A DNA stretch of 64,000 bases from Macrostomum hystrix (Eukaryota; Platyhelminthes; Macrostomidae), in assembly GCA_950097015.1 (NCBI GenBank), contig CATNEN010000038.1, positions 4,509,001 to 4,573,000 of the forward strand. The letters run 5' to 3'. The notes beneath the pieces are model-generated. The model was not told where the DNA came from. It saw nothing but the letters and a program-made list of their open reading frames with translations, and did no database searches. Numbering within the stretch: position 1 is the stretch's first letter; every line of letters begins with the position of its first letter. Made by a program: the position numbers and the translations under genes. Of the stretch, positions 1 through 11,220 are shown piece by piece.

Positions 1-2745
1 GAGATTCATTTTGGATTCAGTTGAGATTCATTTGGGATTCATTTTGGATTCAGTTGGGATTCATTTGGGATTCAGTTGAGATTCATTTTGGATTCATTTG
101 AGATTCATTTTGGATTCAGTTGAGATTCATTTGAGATTCATTTTGGATTCAGTTGGGATTCATTTGAGATTCATTTTGGATTCAGTTGGGATTCATTTGG
201 GATTCATTTTGGATTCAGTTGAGATTCATTTTGGATTCATTTGAGATTCATTTGAGATTCATTTTGGATTCAGTTGAGATTCATTTTGGATTCATTTTGG
301 ATTCAGTTGGGATTCATTTGAGATTCATTTTGGATTCAGTTGAGATTCATTTTGGATTCAGTTGGGATTCATTTGGGATACAGTTGAGATTCATTTTGGA
401 TTCTGTTGAGATTCATTTGGGATTCAGTTGAGATTCATTTTGGATTCAGTTGGGATTCAGTTGGGATTCAGTTGGGATTCATTTTGGATTCAGTTGAGAT
501 TCAGTTGGGATTCAGTTGGGATTCAGTTGGGATTCAGTTGGGATTCAGTTGAGATTCAGTTGGGATTCATTTTGGATTCAGTTGAGATTCATTTGGGATT
601 CAGTTGGGATTCATTTTGGATTCAGTTGAGATTCATTTGGGATTCAGTTGGGATTCGTTTTGGATTCAGTTGAGATTCATTTGGGATTCAGTTGGGATTC
701 ATTTTGGATTCAGTTGAGATTCATTTGGATTCAGTTGAGATTCATTTTGGATTCAGTTGAGATTCAGTTGGGATTCAGTTGAGATTCATTTTGGATTCAG
801 TTGGGATTCATTTGAGATTCATTTTGGATTCAGTTGAGATTCATTTGGGATTCATTTTGGATTCAGTTGAGATTCATTTGAGATTCATTTTGGATTCAGT
901 TGGGATTCATTTGGGATTCATTTTGGATTCAGTTGGGATTCATTTGAGATTCATTTTGGATTCAGTTGGGATTCATTTGAGATTCATTTGGGATTCAGTT
1001 GGGATTCATTTGAGATTCATTTGGGATTCAGTTGAGATTCATTTTGGATTCAGTTGAGATTCATTTGGGATTCATTTGGGAATCATTTTGGATTCAGTTG
1101 GGATTCATTTGAGATTCATTTTGGATTCAGTTGGGATTCATTTGAGATTCATTTTGGATTCAGTTGGGATTCATTTGGGATTCATTTTGGATTCAGTTGG
1201 GATTCATTTGAGATTCAGTTGGGATTCAGTTGAGATTCATTTGGGATTCAGTTGAGATTCATTTTGGATTCAGTTGAGATTCATTTGGGATTCAGTTGAG
1301 ATTCAGTTGGGATTCAGTTGGGATTCAGTTGGGATTCATTTGAGATTCATTTTAGATTCAGTTGAGATTCATTTTGGATTCAGTTGGGATTCATTTGAGA
1401 TTCATTTTGGATTCAGTTGGGATTCATTTGGGATTCATTTTGGATTCAGTTGGGATTCATTTGAGATTCATTTTGGATTCAGTTGAGATTCATTTGGGAT
1501 TCAGTTGAGATTCATTTTGGATTCAGTTGGGATTCAGTTGGGATTCAGTTGGGATTCAGTTGGGATTCAGTTGGGATTCAGTTGAGATTCAGTTGGGATT
1601 CATTTTGGATTCAGTTGAGATTCAGTTGGGATTCAGTTGGGATTCAGTTGGGATTCAGTTGAGATTCATTTGGGATTCAGTTGGGATTCATTTTGGATTC
1701 AGTTGAGATTCATTTGGGATTCAGTTGGGATTCATTTTGGATTCAGTTGAGATTCAGTTGGGATTCAGTTGGGATTCATTTGGGATTCAGTTGGGATTCA
1801 TTTTGGATTCAGTTGAGATTCAGTTGGGATTCAGTTGGGATTCAGTTGGGATTCAGTTGAGATTCATTTGGATTCAGTTGAGATTCATTTTGGATTCAGT
1901 TGAGATTCATTTTGGATTCAGTTGAGATTCAGTTGGGATTCAGTTGGGATTCAGTTGGGATTCAGTTGAGATTCATTTGGGATTCAGTTGGGATTCATTT
2001 TGGATTCAGTTGAGATTCAGTTGGGATTCAGTTGGGATTCAGTTGGGATTCAGTTGGGATTCAGTTGGGATTCATTTGAGATTCAGTTGGGATTCAGTTG
2101 GGATTCAGTTGGGATTCAGTTGGGATTCATTTGAGATTCAGTTGAGATTCAGTTGGGATTCAGTTGGGATTCAGTTGGGATTCAGTTGGGATTCATTTGA
2201 GATTCAGTTGAGATTCAGTTGGGATTCAGTTGGGATTCAGTTGGGATTCAGTTGGGATTCATTTGAGATTCAGTTGAGATTCAGTTGGGATTCAGTTGGG
2301 ATTCAGTTGGGATTCAGTTGGGATTCAGTTGGGATTCATTTGAGATTCAGTTGGGATTCAGTTGGGATTCAGTTGGGATTCATTTGAGATTCAGTTGAGA
2401 TTCAGTTGGGATTCAGTTGAGATTCAGTTGGGATTCAGTTGGGATTCAGTTGGGATTCATTTGAGATTCAGTTGGGATTCAGTTGGGATTCAGTTGAGAT
2501 TCAGTTGAGATTCAGTTGGGATTCAGTTGGGATTCAGTTGAGATTCAGTTGAGATTCAGTTGGGATTCAGTTGAGATTCAGTTGGGATTCAGTTGGGATT
2601 CAGTTGGGATTCATTTGAGATTCAGTTGGGATTCAGTTGGGATTCAGTTGGGATTCAGTTGGGATTCATTTGAGATTCAGTTGAGATTCAGTTGGGATTC
2701 AGTTGGGATTCAGTTGGGATTCAGTTGGGATTCAGTTGGGATTCT
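1..2745. repeat. 11-bp minisatellite array, about 2.7 kb
   Basis: The stretch is built from 11-bp units of three main kinds: attcagttggg, attcatttgag and attcattttgg. There are about 250 copies and the array continues off the left edge. The part nearest 2745 is almost pure attcagttggg, while the distal part mixes all three, so the array is zoned. Three units make 33 bp, so long open frames with an 11-residue period appear; they are a by-product of the period, not genes. The array lies in an intron of the minus-strand CFAP20DC gene, just past the donor of its exon at 2825-2953. Confidence 0.95.
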
Positions 2746-2824
2746 GCTGGTTGGGATTTGGCTTGCCTTTGGTTTGGTTGGTTGCAATTTAAATGGGATC
2801 GGTTCAAATGGTTTTTGGGCCCAC

Positions 2825-5800
2825 CTTGTCGTCTTCCGCATCTGAAGTGGCCTCATTTTTTAGATCCTGCAGCATCTGGGCCTCGAAGCTGTCTGACAGG
2901 TCGGTCATCTTGTACTGGCGCAGGTTCAGAGCTGGCCGTGGCGATGTTGCAGCCTGAGGGAAAATTCAATTGTTATTTTTTTTATTTCTTCAAGACAGGA
3001 TGAGCATTTAGGATGGGATGGAGATACAGTCTCGTAGAAGGTAGTATTTTGATTCCATCTGAAGCTACTGCTGCGATTCCATCTGAAGCTACTGCTGCGA
3101 TTCCATCTGAAGCTACTGCTGCGATTCCATCTGAAGCTACTGCTGCGATTCCATCTGAAGCTACTGCTGCGATTCCATCTGAAGCTACTGCTGCGATTCC
3201 ATCTGAAGCTACTGCTGCGATTCCATCTGAAACTGCTGGTTATATTTTAATAGGAACTACTGCAACGATTGTGAATGCCACTACAGCAACAGTAACTCGC
3301 TAATTCTGCTGCATTGCCAACTGAGTTTCAAAGAATTGGTTAAAAGACAGGTAAGAGCTAAACACACCTTGGAAATTTTCGCTTTGACTTCGTCAGCGCT
3401 GATGAGGCGAAGAGACTGTCGGCTCACTCGCTCCCTGGTGTGGCTCGCGGCTGGCGACACCAGCAGAGACGGCGGCTGAGGCTGCGGCGTCGGCTGAGCC
3501 GGGCCGTACCTTTGACGTCCTCGGCGCTGGTCGGAGGTGACTGGCGGACTGGTGAACACGAAGGTGCCAGGGCCGGGCTCGTCCTCCTCGACGTGGTTGT
3601 TGTTGTAGTTGCCGGCTTTTTGGTTGTTACCGGTATCATCTTCAGGCTCGGCTTCGCTGGTGCTGTAGCCGCCACCGCCGCCACCGCCAACCCTTTGGCG
3701 CGCTCTGTTTCCGTTCACAGTGGCAAAAAATTTAGAGCTACAAACACCCAACTGCCTTCCAGAGAGTACAGACAGACAAGCATTGAAACAAACCTGGAAG
3801 CGGCTGATCCCGCTGACAGCACCCTGGTCTGCGCGTTGGCTGGCGGCGGCCTTCGCGGAGGCGTCGGCGACAGCTGCTGCTGCTGCTGCTGATTCGTTGT
3901 GGCAGCTCGCAGGCGTCGCCTCTGATGATGCCGACTGCGCTGCTGCTGCTGCTGCTGCTGACGGCCATTTGGCTCGTCTGGTGGTGGGCGTGGTTGAAGA
4001 GGCGGCTGCGGCTGCCGCTGCTGCTGCTGCTGTGGCTGCTGCTGCAGCCGTGAGACAGCATTTGACTCCGCACTGCTCGGATTAGAAGAGTTCGATGGAT
4101 GCTGCTGCCGTCGCCTCGATGGTGAAGCTGAGGCCATTGACGACGAGGGAGAGGAAGTCTGCTGCTGTTGCTGCTGCTGCTGCTGTTGAAGTGGTTGCCA
4201 CGCGGCCAGCCGAAGCTTGCTAGGATTCAGCAGACGGGTCGGGCAAGCAACGGCGGAGGAGGCTATCGAAGTCGAGGAAGAAGTCGCTGTGGAGCCACCG
4301 CCGCGTTGGCTGCCTCCGCTGTTGCTGCCGCCTCCGCCGCCTCCTGATGCCTCAGCCGGCTCCGTCAGGGCAGTGGACACGCGACAGAGGCGGCAATTGG
4401 CCCCGATGGACACTCGGTCCAGGCTGCGATAGCGTTGGTCGCGCCAAAGCTCGGAAACAAATGCACGCAGGTCTATGGCCAGGTTGGTCCACTGCCAGGT
4501 GAAGGATTGGACTGGTTATAAAGTACGCAAAGATGAAGGATTAACAGGCATTAGAGCCGGTGGTGATTGTTAATTAACAGCCAGCATAACCAGTGGAGGC
4601 GGTGGATTACAGAGTCAACTTACAGAGTTCTTGACAGACAGCAGAGGTATGCGGGCCATCAGCTGGTCGCAGGCAATCTCCTTGACTGTGGTGGAGAACA
4701 GCAGTCGGCGTCTGTTGTTGCCCGAGTCGGTCACGCTGCAAAGCATTTTGGAGTAAAGTACATTTAGCGCAAAGAAAATTTAGTGTAAAGTACATTCGTT
4801 GTGCAAATTTTGTGCCCTATGTACTTTTCATTCCGAAAGCTTATTAAGCCAAGAGCATCTTGGAAAAAGTGTACTCACATGAGCTCAAACGAGAATTCTG
4901 CATTCTGCGCCAGAAAGACCTGCAGGCAAAGGAAGCCATGCACAATGGACACTGAAATTGGTAGGGTGGGTTTCAAAGAAATGGAAATTATTGAGAGTTG
5001 CTGTAGATGTGCGTGCTTTATAAGATTATTTACAATTGTGAGCGTGTTGAACTCGTAACTAATAGTTGTAGATATTATTGAACAAACAGTTTTGGATGTA
5101 ATCAAGCTTGACAGGTGTGAATGCTGCTATAAACAATCAGTTTTATAATGTACTATAACTATAATGTAATCTTAGCTGCCTAAACACAAAGGATTTAGGA
5201 TTTTAAGGATTTCAAAATCTTAAAAATACCAATTTAACGCGCACAATCAGACTGAAACTAATCTACTAGTGCGAGAGGTTTTGATCAAACTTTAATTTCT
5301 GGCGTGAATTCGTCAATCATTATTTCTTATTAGTACAGTAAATGAATTCACCGATATTAATTTAAGAAGAGATTATGCTAATAGGACCTCCAAAAACACA
5401 GACCAACGCAGAGAACACAATGTGTCAACGTTAATAACATAATTTTATATAATAATATTAGCAGAAAAACGTTCGTGAATTCAAAAAAGCTGTGGAAAGT
5501 AAACTATAATAAACTTGTACTAATGCATATAGATAAAAGATACTCCTAACATACTACTAACTGTTAATTCGCAGAGGTTTTAAAAGTGCCAAATTTTAGA
5601 AGGGAGAAAGAAAAAACATCTATGACGGTAAAAATGTTGTTTTTATAAATGAAATTTTAGAAAAATTTGTCTAATCCGTCGAATTAGGTCCGCTATTTGG
5701 TTTTAACTTAAGAAAATCAGGTACATTAAAAGCTGGCTGTTTGAGTTCGCATCGCAGACAAGCAACCTGCTGATTGGCTGGCCCAGGCTAGCAGTTGTAG

Positions 5801-7443
5801 GCGTCCATGCTGATTGGCTGGCCCAGGCTAGCAGTTGTAGGCGGCCATGCTGATATCCGGCCTGTGGTAGCTGCGTTCTCCGGTGCCAATTGCGGACACG
5901 TCTCGCCTGGACAGGTCGATTTGCTGTTGCTTAGCAACCAGGCAGGCGAACTCGCGATATTCCAATGCACGCGCCGCGTCAGCCGCCTCAATGCGCTTAC
6001 TTTTAGTAGTATAGTCGTGGTTTGTATTGCTTTTACTTTTTCCGCCGTGCGAAGTAGTTGCGGCTGCTGCGATGCTCGACGGAGCCAAAAACGGCGGCTC
6101 GTCACCCGGCGGCTGAAGATCGGCGGCGGCCATGCGGCGCAGCCGGCGCCGGTACTGATGGCAGGAGTAGGACAGCCGGCACACAGGAACCAGCACTAGG
6201 GAGGCCAGAGCGGCAACCAGTAGGTAGTGATGCCACTCCAGCTGGTCGGCGCCGACGCGGCCGATGAACAGCTTCATCAGAGCCAGGCTGGTGCTGATGG
6301 ACAGCGGCACGAAGATCGCAACCAAGGCAGCGTCGATCGCCAGGCTTCGGCGGACGCTTTTTATGCTGAAGAATCTGCGAGCTCGACTTCTCGGTGGCGA
6401 CGCTTGATATTCGTTGCCAACGGCACCAGGCCGGATGGTCCGCACACTGAGATTGCTGAGGCGGCTCTTGTGTCCCCTCTGCTGCTGCTGCTGCTGCTGC
6501 TGTTGCTGCCGCCGATCGCCGTTGCACACGGCTGACAATGGCAGAATGGCTGAGAGAGACAGGCGCGGCGGCTGCATGCCATCGGCATCGGGTGTACTTT
6601 TCCAGCAGCCGCCGGGTGCGCCTGGTGGCAACAAGAGATTGTTGCTGTTGGCGCCTCCGCAGCTGGACGCTGTTGCCATGCAGCCTGCCGAACTGGCACA
6701 CACCGGCTGTGGCTGCGGCTGCAGCGGCTTCTGATTGTTCCGGCTAGTATTGCAGTTGTTTGAGCTACAGTTGGCAGACATCTTTTGAGCACAACAAAAA
6801 CGTTTCTAAGAGTGCCAGTTCAATGCTCGGTTGGCCGGTCGTGGCAGTCGGGTTTCTAGTTGTGCTGTTGTTGATTTTATTTGATTAACACTTGCCTCGT
6901 TGATCAATCAGAGAGGCAGGTAAGAATTAGGAGGGGTGAGTGGACATCAACGTGACGTAACTTGGCGTCGCACCCCGGACCACTTGACAGGCGAAGTGGA
7001 CATGATGAGTCAGCAAAATATTAGGCTAGCGAGTACATGAGATTCGTGTACATCTCATGAGTGTACATGAGAGGTCGAAAGTTTTGCTTAAAATACTTTG
7101 CAACAAGAAATCTCGAGCTAACGTGAGTACTGGCCATTCACATCATTTTACTTTACTACTATACTGGCTAAGTTAATTGAGTCGAGACATGCTTCTAGTC
7201 AATTTTACGCTGTTTTCAGAGCGTCAGGAATTTCGGATACTTACATGGCTTTCTCTTGTCAATAGGCAGTGTCATCTTGCAAGTCGATGGACTTCCTTCC
7301 AGCGCGTACACATAAGTGTGCAGCTCTTTGTCAAACACCTTTCTGATGGAGGAGCCAGAAATCTTCCAATTTTCAGCTGGACCCCGTCCCTGACCAGAGA
7401 ACAGCTCATAATACTGTGACCCGCTCTGAAATAAAAGTTGCAT
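2825..7443 (-). CDS. CFAP20DC: CFAP20 domain-containing protein (CFAP20DC / C3orf67 homologue), partial
   Basis: Six minus-strand exons fit one reading frame: 7443 (or 7425)-7245, 4951-4879, 4735-4624, 4491-3794, 3704-3368 and 2953-2825. All junctions are GT-AG and phase-consistent. The first four exons read through a complete CFAP20 (DUF667) domain, with blocks YELFSGQG, ENWKISGSS, FDKELHTYVYALEG, VTDSGNNRRRLLFST, WTNLAIDLRAFVSEL and SIGANCRL in family order. The later part of exon 4 and exon 5 are low-complexity Gly/Ser/Gln/Pro-rich. The family is linked to cilia and flagella. The start is uncertain: ATG at 7443 gives MQLLFQSG, which preserves the family's FQSG start, but the same bases form a good acceptor (tttatttcag) that would join an unseen first exon at 7425. 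The acceptor of exon 5 is weak in pyrimidines. The C-terminus lies beyond position 1, past the minisatellite. A 2.3-kb intron contains a separate ORF. Confidence 0.85.
3051..3237. repeat. 24-bp tandem repeat in a CFAP20DC intron
   Basis: About eight near-identical 24-bp units begin gattccatctgaagctactg and follow one another without spacers. The unit is a multiple of three, so the plus strand stays open with an 8-residue period (IPSEATAA), but this is antisense to the intron between CFAP20DC exons 5 and 6. I read it as non-coding. Confidence 0.9.
4952..5769. other. AT-rich part of a CFAP20DC intron, no gene seen
   Basis: The stretch is AT-rich with stops in all frames, no RNA gene signature and no tandem repeat. 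It is the distal part of the intron joining the exons at 7245 and 4951. Confidence 0.6.
5770..5849. repeat. 40-bp exact-length tandem duplication over a stop codon
   Basis: Positions 5770-5809 and 5810-5849 are the same 40 bases with a single mismatch (gcgtcc against gcggcc). The right-hand copy contains the last six codons and TAG stop of the minus-strand ORF at 5828-6781; the left-hand copy repeats them downstream of that stop. Confidence 0.95.
5828..6781 (-). CDS. Unrecognised two-transmembrane protein nested in a CFAP20DC intron
   Basis: This is an uninterrupted 317-codon frame with GC-rich codon use like the known exons nearby. I do not recognise a family. The first 145 residues are low-complexity, rich in Ser, Asn, Gln, Pro and Cys, with ten glutamines at about 92-101. 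Arginine/lysine-rich sequence at 132-146 precedes two hydrophobic segments at about 147-174 and 184-206, followed by a basic RRRLRR patch and a hydrophilic tail ending in MAAYNC. This suggests a two-pass membrane protein with both ends on the same side. It sits within the 2.3-kb CFAP20DC intron on the same strand, so it is either a nested gene or an alternative exon. The sequence ctcaaaag abuts the ATG, which could be a weak acceptor. Antisense frames also exist but lack membrane segments. The 40-bp duplication covers its stop. Confidence 0.55.
   Translation of the reverse strand: MSANCSSNNCNTSRNNQKPLQPQPQPVCASSAGCMATASSCGGANSNNLLLPPGAPGGCWKSTPDADGMQPPRLSLSAILPLSAVCNGDRRQQQQQQQQQQRGHKSRLSNLSVRTIRPGAVGNEYQASPPRSRARRFFSIKSVRRSLAIDAALVAIFVPLSISTSLALMKLFIGRVGADQLEWHHYLLVAALASLVLVPVCRLSYSCHQYRRRLRRMAAADLQPPGDEPPFLAPSSIAAAATTSHGGKSKSNTNHDYTTKSKRIEAADAARALEYREFACLVAKQQQIDLSRRDVSAIGTGERSYHRPDISMAAYNC
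6790..7244. other. Intron segment without a gene
   Basis: No coding frame with exon-like composition is visible. A short imperfect palindrome made of acatgag and ctcatg motifs lies near 7030-7070. Confidence 0.5.
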
Positions 7444-8560
7444 ACTCACTTGCTTATGTAGAGGCAAAATGAGTGTATAAAAATTGTTGGCAAACGAAAA
7501 ATACAATAATTATTTTTTGAAATGCTCTACGACTAATTATCAACTAAAATGTGTTCTTAATTTCTTAACCAGTGTAGTTCAGTAATGTTCTTTACTGATC
7601 GTTTAGAATTATTTATAGAAGCAAATAGTAATAAAATGTGAATTAGCAGTCTAAAACCTCTCTTTCAAAAAAATAATAATTGTATTTTGTAACGCAACAC
7701 TTAAAATCTAAATCCAAACTACAAAGGTACTATTATTTAAGCCACCATTATTAAATTACTCTCTTCCGACATAAAAGTAGCCTTAAAAATGAAAATATTC
7801 ATCAAATTTAGTCGAAAAGTTTCGATTTCGATGGCGAGTTAAATAAAAAATATTGCACAGATGAGAAAATGCGAATAAAGGTATATAAACTAAGTGAATA
7901 AACCGGCCAGAGTTTATTATCTATAGTCAAACTAAAAGTTTTAAATTCCGAGATCAACTAATAGGCTCACAATGATCATAAGGATTATACTTATAAGGAT
8001 TGCCTCTACATTAGACTTTGTTTCTATTATTTCTATTTTCGTAAAAATATAGTTAACGTGTTCTTTAATAATTTACAGAAAAGCTTATTCACTGTAGTTT
8101 CTTCTAGTGTGGTTAATATTTACAATTGAACATTGCAGTGTTGCTGAGTTGGCTAAAAAAAGCAAATTTCCTTTAAAATGCCATTTTAAAATAAACACCG
8201 TGGTCTGTTTCTTAGAAAATAACTATTATGGTCTCTAGTTAAACAAAAAGTAACAAAAATATAGATCCTTACCAAATTTGAGGTCTCAAAGAACCAGACG
8301 TACTCTAATAGCCTATACAAAAATGGTAATACTACTAAGTAGAAACACATTCTTATATTTTTTCTATAGCTCTGTTTCTCTGAAGGTTAATTGCGTAAAT
8401 CGGCTTTGCTCCTAGTCCTATGAAAAGAAAAAACTTCACAAAAACAAGATTAAGACTGTCATCAGATGCTTGTCTTGGTATATATTTTCTTCGGGTCCTC
8501 ATTTAGCTGTATCATACAGCTTATTAAGATATTCTCTCATACGCGTTTTTTGTTTCTTAT
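7444..8560. other. AT-rich intergenic or upstream DNA
   Basis: The sequence is AT-rich with no supported exon. If CFAP20DC has a separate first exon it should lie here or further right, but I could not find an ATG exon with a convincing minus-strand donor. Confidence 0.5.
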
Positions 8561-8569
8561 TTCAATCTG

Positions 8570-9635
8570 TATTAGGCCTAGGGCTACCGCCTACTGAGCC
8601 TATGGCCTTAGCAGTATTGATAATTATCTAGAAGTAGGCCTAGAAATAAGCATGTAGGCCTATGCATATTGCTATATTTTTCAAGCGGATCTTTTCTAGG
8701 CCTAGCTATTAAGTTTGACTGAGAGGCCTTCTCAAAGTTAAAAGAATGTTAAGGCTAGGGCTCTCTATTCTTTTTTATTACATTTGCAAAGCCATATATA
8801 TATGTAGGCCTACATATATGTATATTTGGCTGTTGGCAATACAATACACTAATATGTATATAGCTCTAGCTGAGCTAAATATGCTTAAGTCAATAGTGCC
8901 TCCATGTCAAAATGGCCACTTGACACAATGTTATGTTTATTGCATACTAAACAATGGGAACCTATTTTGTGCAAAGGAACACATACATGCGCAACACCCA
9001 GCCAACCCGGCCGAACCGGCCAGGTGAAATGAGGGCCAAGCAAGGTAAGTCGCAAATACCAATCGACCAAGCGCAAAAAATCAAAGGGGGGACCAAGGGA
9101 CAAAAAAGGAAGGCGTGAAGAAAAGGAAAAAGGGGAGAGAAAAAGAGAGCAAATGAGAGCAAACTAAGTCGTAAATAGAGCAGTGAAACAAACTAAGTCA
9201 CAAATGAGAGCAAAAACTAAGTCGCATGGCCGGCTAAGATTTGGAAGGTTGCGCATGTATGAAAGAACATGTTGATTTTTTTATGTTTGATCATATTTGT
9301 TTTTCCTAGCGAGCGGAGCTAAATAGTCTACTAGATTTTTATTTGTTGTTGCACTTGCATAGGCAATAGGCAATACCTGCATTTAAACCTTTCAAAAACT
9401 TAGGTGCAAAAAGTTTCAGCTTACACAAAAATTTGTGCAACCTGTCATTTAAAAGGATACTTTTATAGGCCTACTTTTAAGCAAAAAAGGCTTCAACTCA
9501 AGAAACTTTTAAGTCCAGTTAGGCCTACTCAAGAAACATGCATCAATCAAAAACTAATGCTGCTACCATTTGTTTGCAGAACTGACAGATTAGGCCTAGT
9601 CAAACACAGTTGGCAAGCTTCTCTATAGGCCCCTA
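8570..9635. repeat. Cluster of TAGGCCTA octamers
   Basis: The 8-bp palindrome taggccta occurs about eight times here, near 8575, 8633, 8655, 8697, 8804, 9467, 9520 and 9591, with several one-base variants. I did not notice it elsewhere in the window. Between 8990 and 9230 lies a purine-rich stretch with loosely repeated aactaagtcg and aaatgagagc motifs. No gene is visible. Confidence 0.7.
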
Positions 9636-9654
9636 GCACAGTATCTGTGAAGGT

Positions 9655-10335
9655 CAACTAGCATGCAACAATGGCAGCTTCCAGCTCTGCCAGTGATTGG
9701 TACTGCTTGTTGCCAGCATAGAGCTTCCTTGCCATGGCACCCCAGAGGTTCTCTACTGGGTTTAGGAGTCTGGGAACAGAGCCAGCTAGTCCATCACTTC
9801 ATTGAAGTTCTTGGCCAGAAAAGCCCTAGTTGCCTAAGCCATGTGTGTAATAGCATTGTCTTGCTGCAAAACATTCTGTCCCACTGCAGGTGCCACTGTG
9901 GCAGTGCTTGAATCATGTGATGCTTCAGAAGTTCTTAGTAGCACTTAGCATCAAGAGTTACTTTGACTTTAGCAAGGACACACACTACAGGCAGTAAATC
10001 CTCCTCAAAACATGATGGCACCACCTTTAAATTGACAAATTGATACTCCCTGGCACTTCTTTGTACAAGTAATCAGAATTGACTAAATGGTCAGTGTCTG
10101 CCAAGAAGTTTCTAGTTACTGACACTGACCATATGATTCCTTGGTAATGTTGCAGCAAGATCAGGAGGTTGCACAGGGATCACTGAGCCCCATTGTCACC
10201 TATTGAAGCCCAAGAAGGAAATTGTTCTGCTTTTCAGCAATAGACACTTTAGTACTGTGGGGAATAGTGTGTTTAAATGGCTAGCTACTGCTGCATTAAG
10301 GGCTGTTGATTCATGTTTATAGATGCCTTTAAGTG
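9655..10335 (-). pseudogene. Decayed Tc1/mariner-type transposase
   Basis: Read on the minus strand, pieces of a DDE transposase appear in order. They include DAKCYELLKHHM-like sequence, then QQDNAITHMA (the second catalytic Asp region), then FLAKNFNEVMDWLALFPD with one stop, then LNPVENLWGAMARKLY. The last block matches the PDLNPIENLWG signature of Tc1/mariner elements and carries the final acidic residue. Stops and at least one frameshift between FPD and LNPVEN show that the gene is dead, and the N-terminal DNA-binding part is not recognisable. The sequence gggtgcttctaaagattcgg near 10471 resembles a terminal repeat of such elements, but I found no clear partner. Confidence 0.75.
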
Positions 10336-11189
10336 GGGACCATGAAATATTTAGAAATAATCTAAAGTGATTGCATGCTTGATTAACTAAAAAATTCTGG
10401 CACTGACTATTTTAAACAAAAATGTAAGCTAATTAAGTTAAGGAAATGCACTATTAATCAATTGTGTGTCAGGGTGCTTCTAAAGATTCGGGACACCTCA
10501 AATTGGAGGATATTAGCAATAGAACTCGATGTGATAGCACAACTGACTGATCAGCACATGTGAACATGTGACATGCCCATATTTCAGGCATGTATTAATG
10601 ATCCTGCATAAGTGTTGCCTGCCAAATATGGTATACAAGTTTGTCATGCTAGAAGTTTTATATAACAGTTATTAATGTTGTCTTTCATATATGTAGTCTT
10701 TTAAGACAAATAGCCGGCTACTTTTTTTAATTTTCTAGTCATTATTTGTTAGCTGTCAAAAATACTAACCTTGGCTTTTAATTGATGCTTATGTTAATTG
10801 TGAATTTTTTTAATAGGTATAAGGCTCTTCTATCTGTCTAGGTATCCAGTCTGTCATATGTTTCCATTGAACATTGAACATAAAATTTGATCTGATATTT
10901 ACTTAAATTGAAAAAAACTAGTTAGCATTGAATGCCATTTGAAGTACATAATTGACCTATAGAACTTAGTTTTTCGCCAATTTGCTGTGCCCAATGTGAA
11001 TGCTCATAATATTTATGCTTAACTGTATTTTCAGATAAAACTTACCAGTAGTTGTGCAACGATAAACACATTTTTTGAGCTGAGCTATGTCTATGCACTG
11101 GTTAGATGTCTAAGAATATTTGTGCCAGAGATTGACTCGCCAATACTCAAAGGACCTAGTGAGTCTGGCCCTAGATTGAACAGTTGAAT
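10336..11189. other. Intergenic DNA upstream of RELCH
   Basis: AT-rich sequence without supported exons. The possible transposon end near 10471 is the only feature seen. Confidence 0.5.
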
Positions 11190-11220
11190 TGTTCTCTCAC
11201 AAGTTGAGAAGCCTCGGCAG
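11190..11220 (+). promoter_or_regulatory. Candidate trans-splice acceptor of RELCH
   Basis: A pyrimidine tract ends in ttctctcacaag at 11203, and a second AG (cctcggcag) directly abuts the ATG at 11221. No upstream exon is evident, so either AG may receive a spliced leader or a non-coding first exon. Confidence 0.5.

Noticed and set aside
1944-2845. Long open frames encoding an 11-residue repeat (WDSVGIQLGFS-like)
   Set aside because: They arise because three 11-bp units make 33 bp. The array is intronic to CFAP20DC and the frames start and stop within the array.
3440-3892. Plus-strand frame over 3440-3892
   Set aside because: It is antisense to CFAP20DC exons 4-5, whose frame, phases and domain homology are better supported.
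6058-6747. Plus-strand Arg/Leu/Cys-rich frames
   Set aside because: They are antisense to the 5828-6781 ORF and lack domain-like structure.
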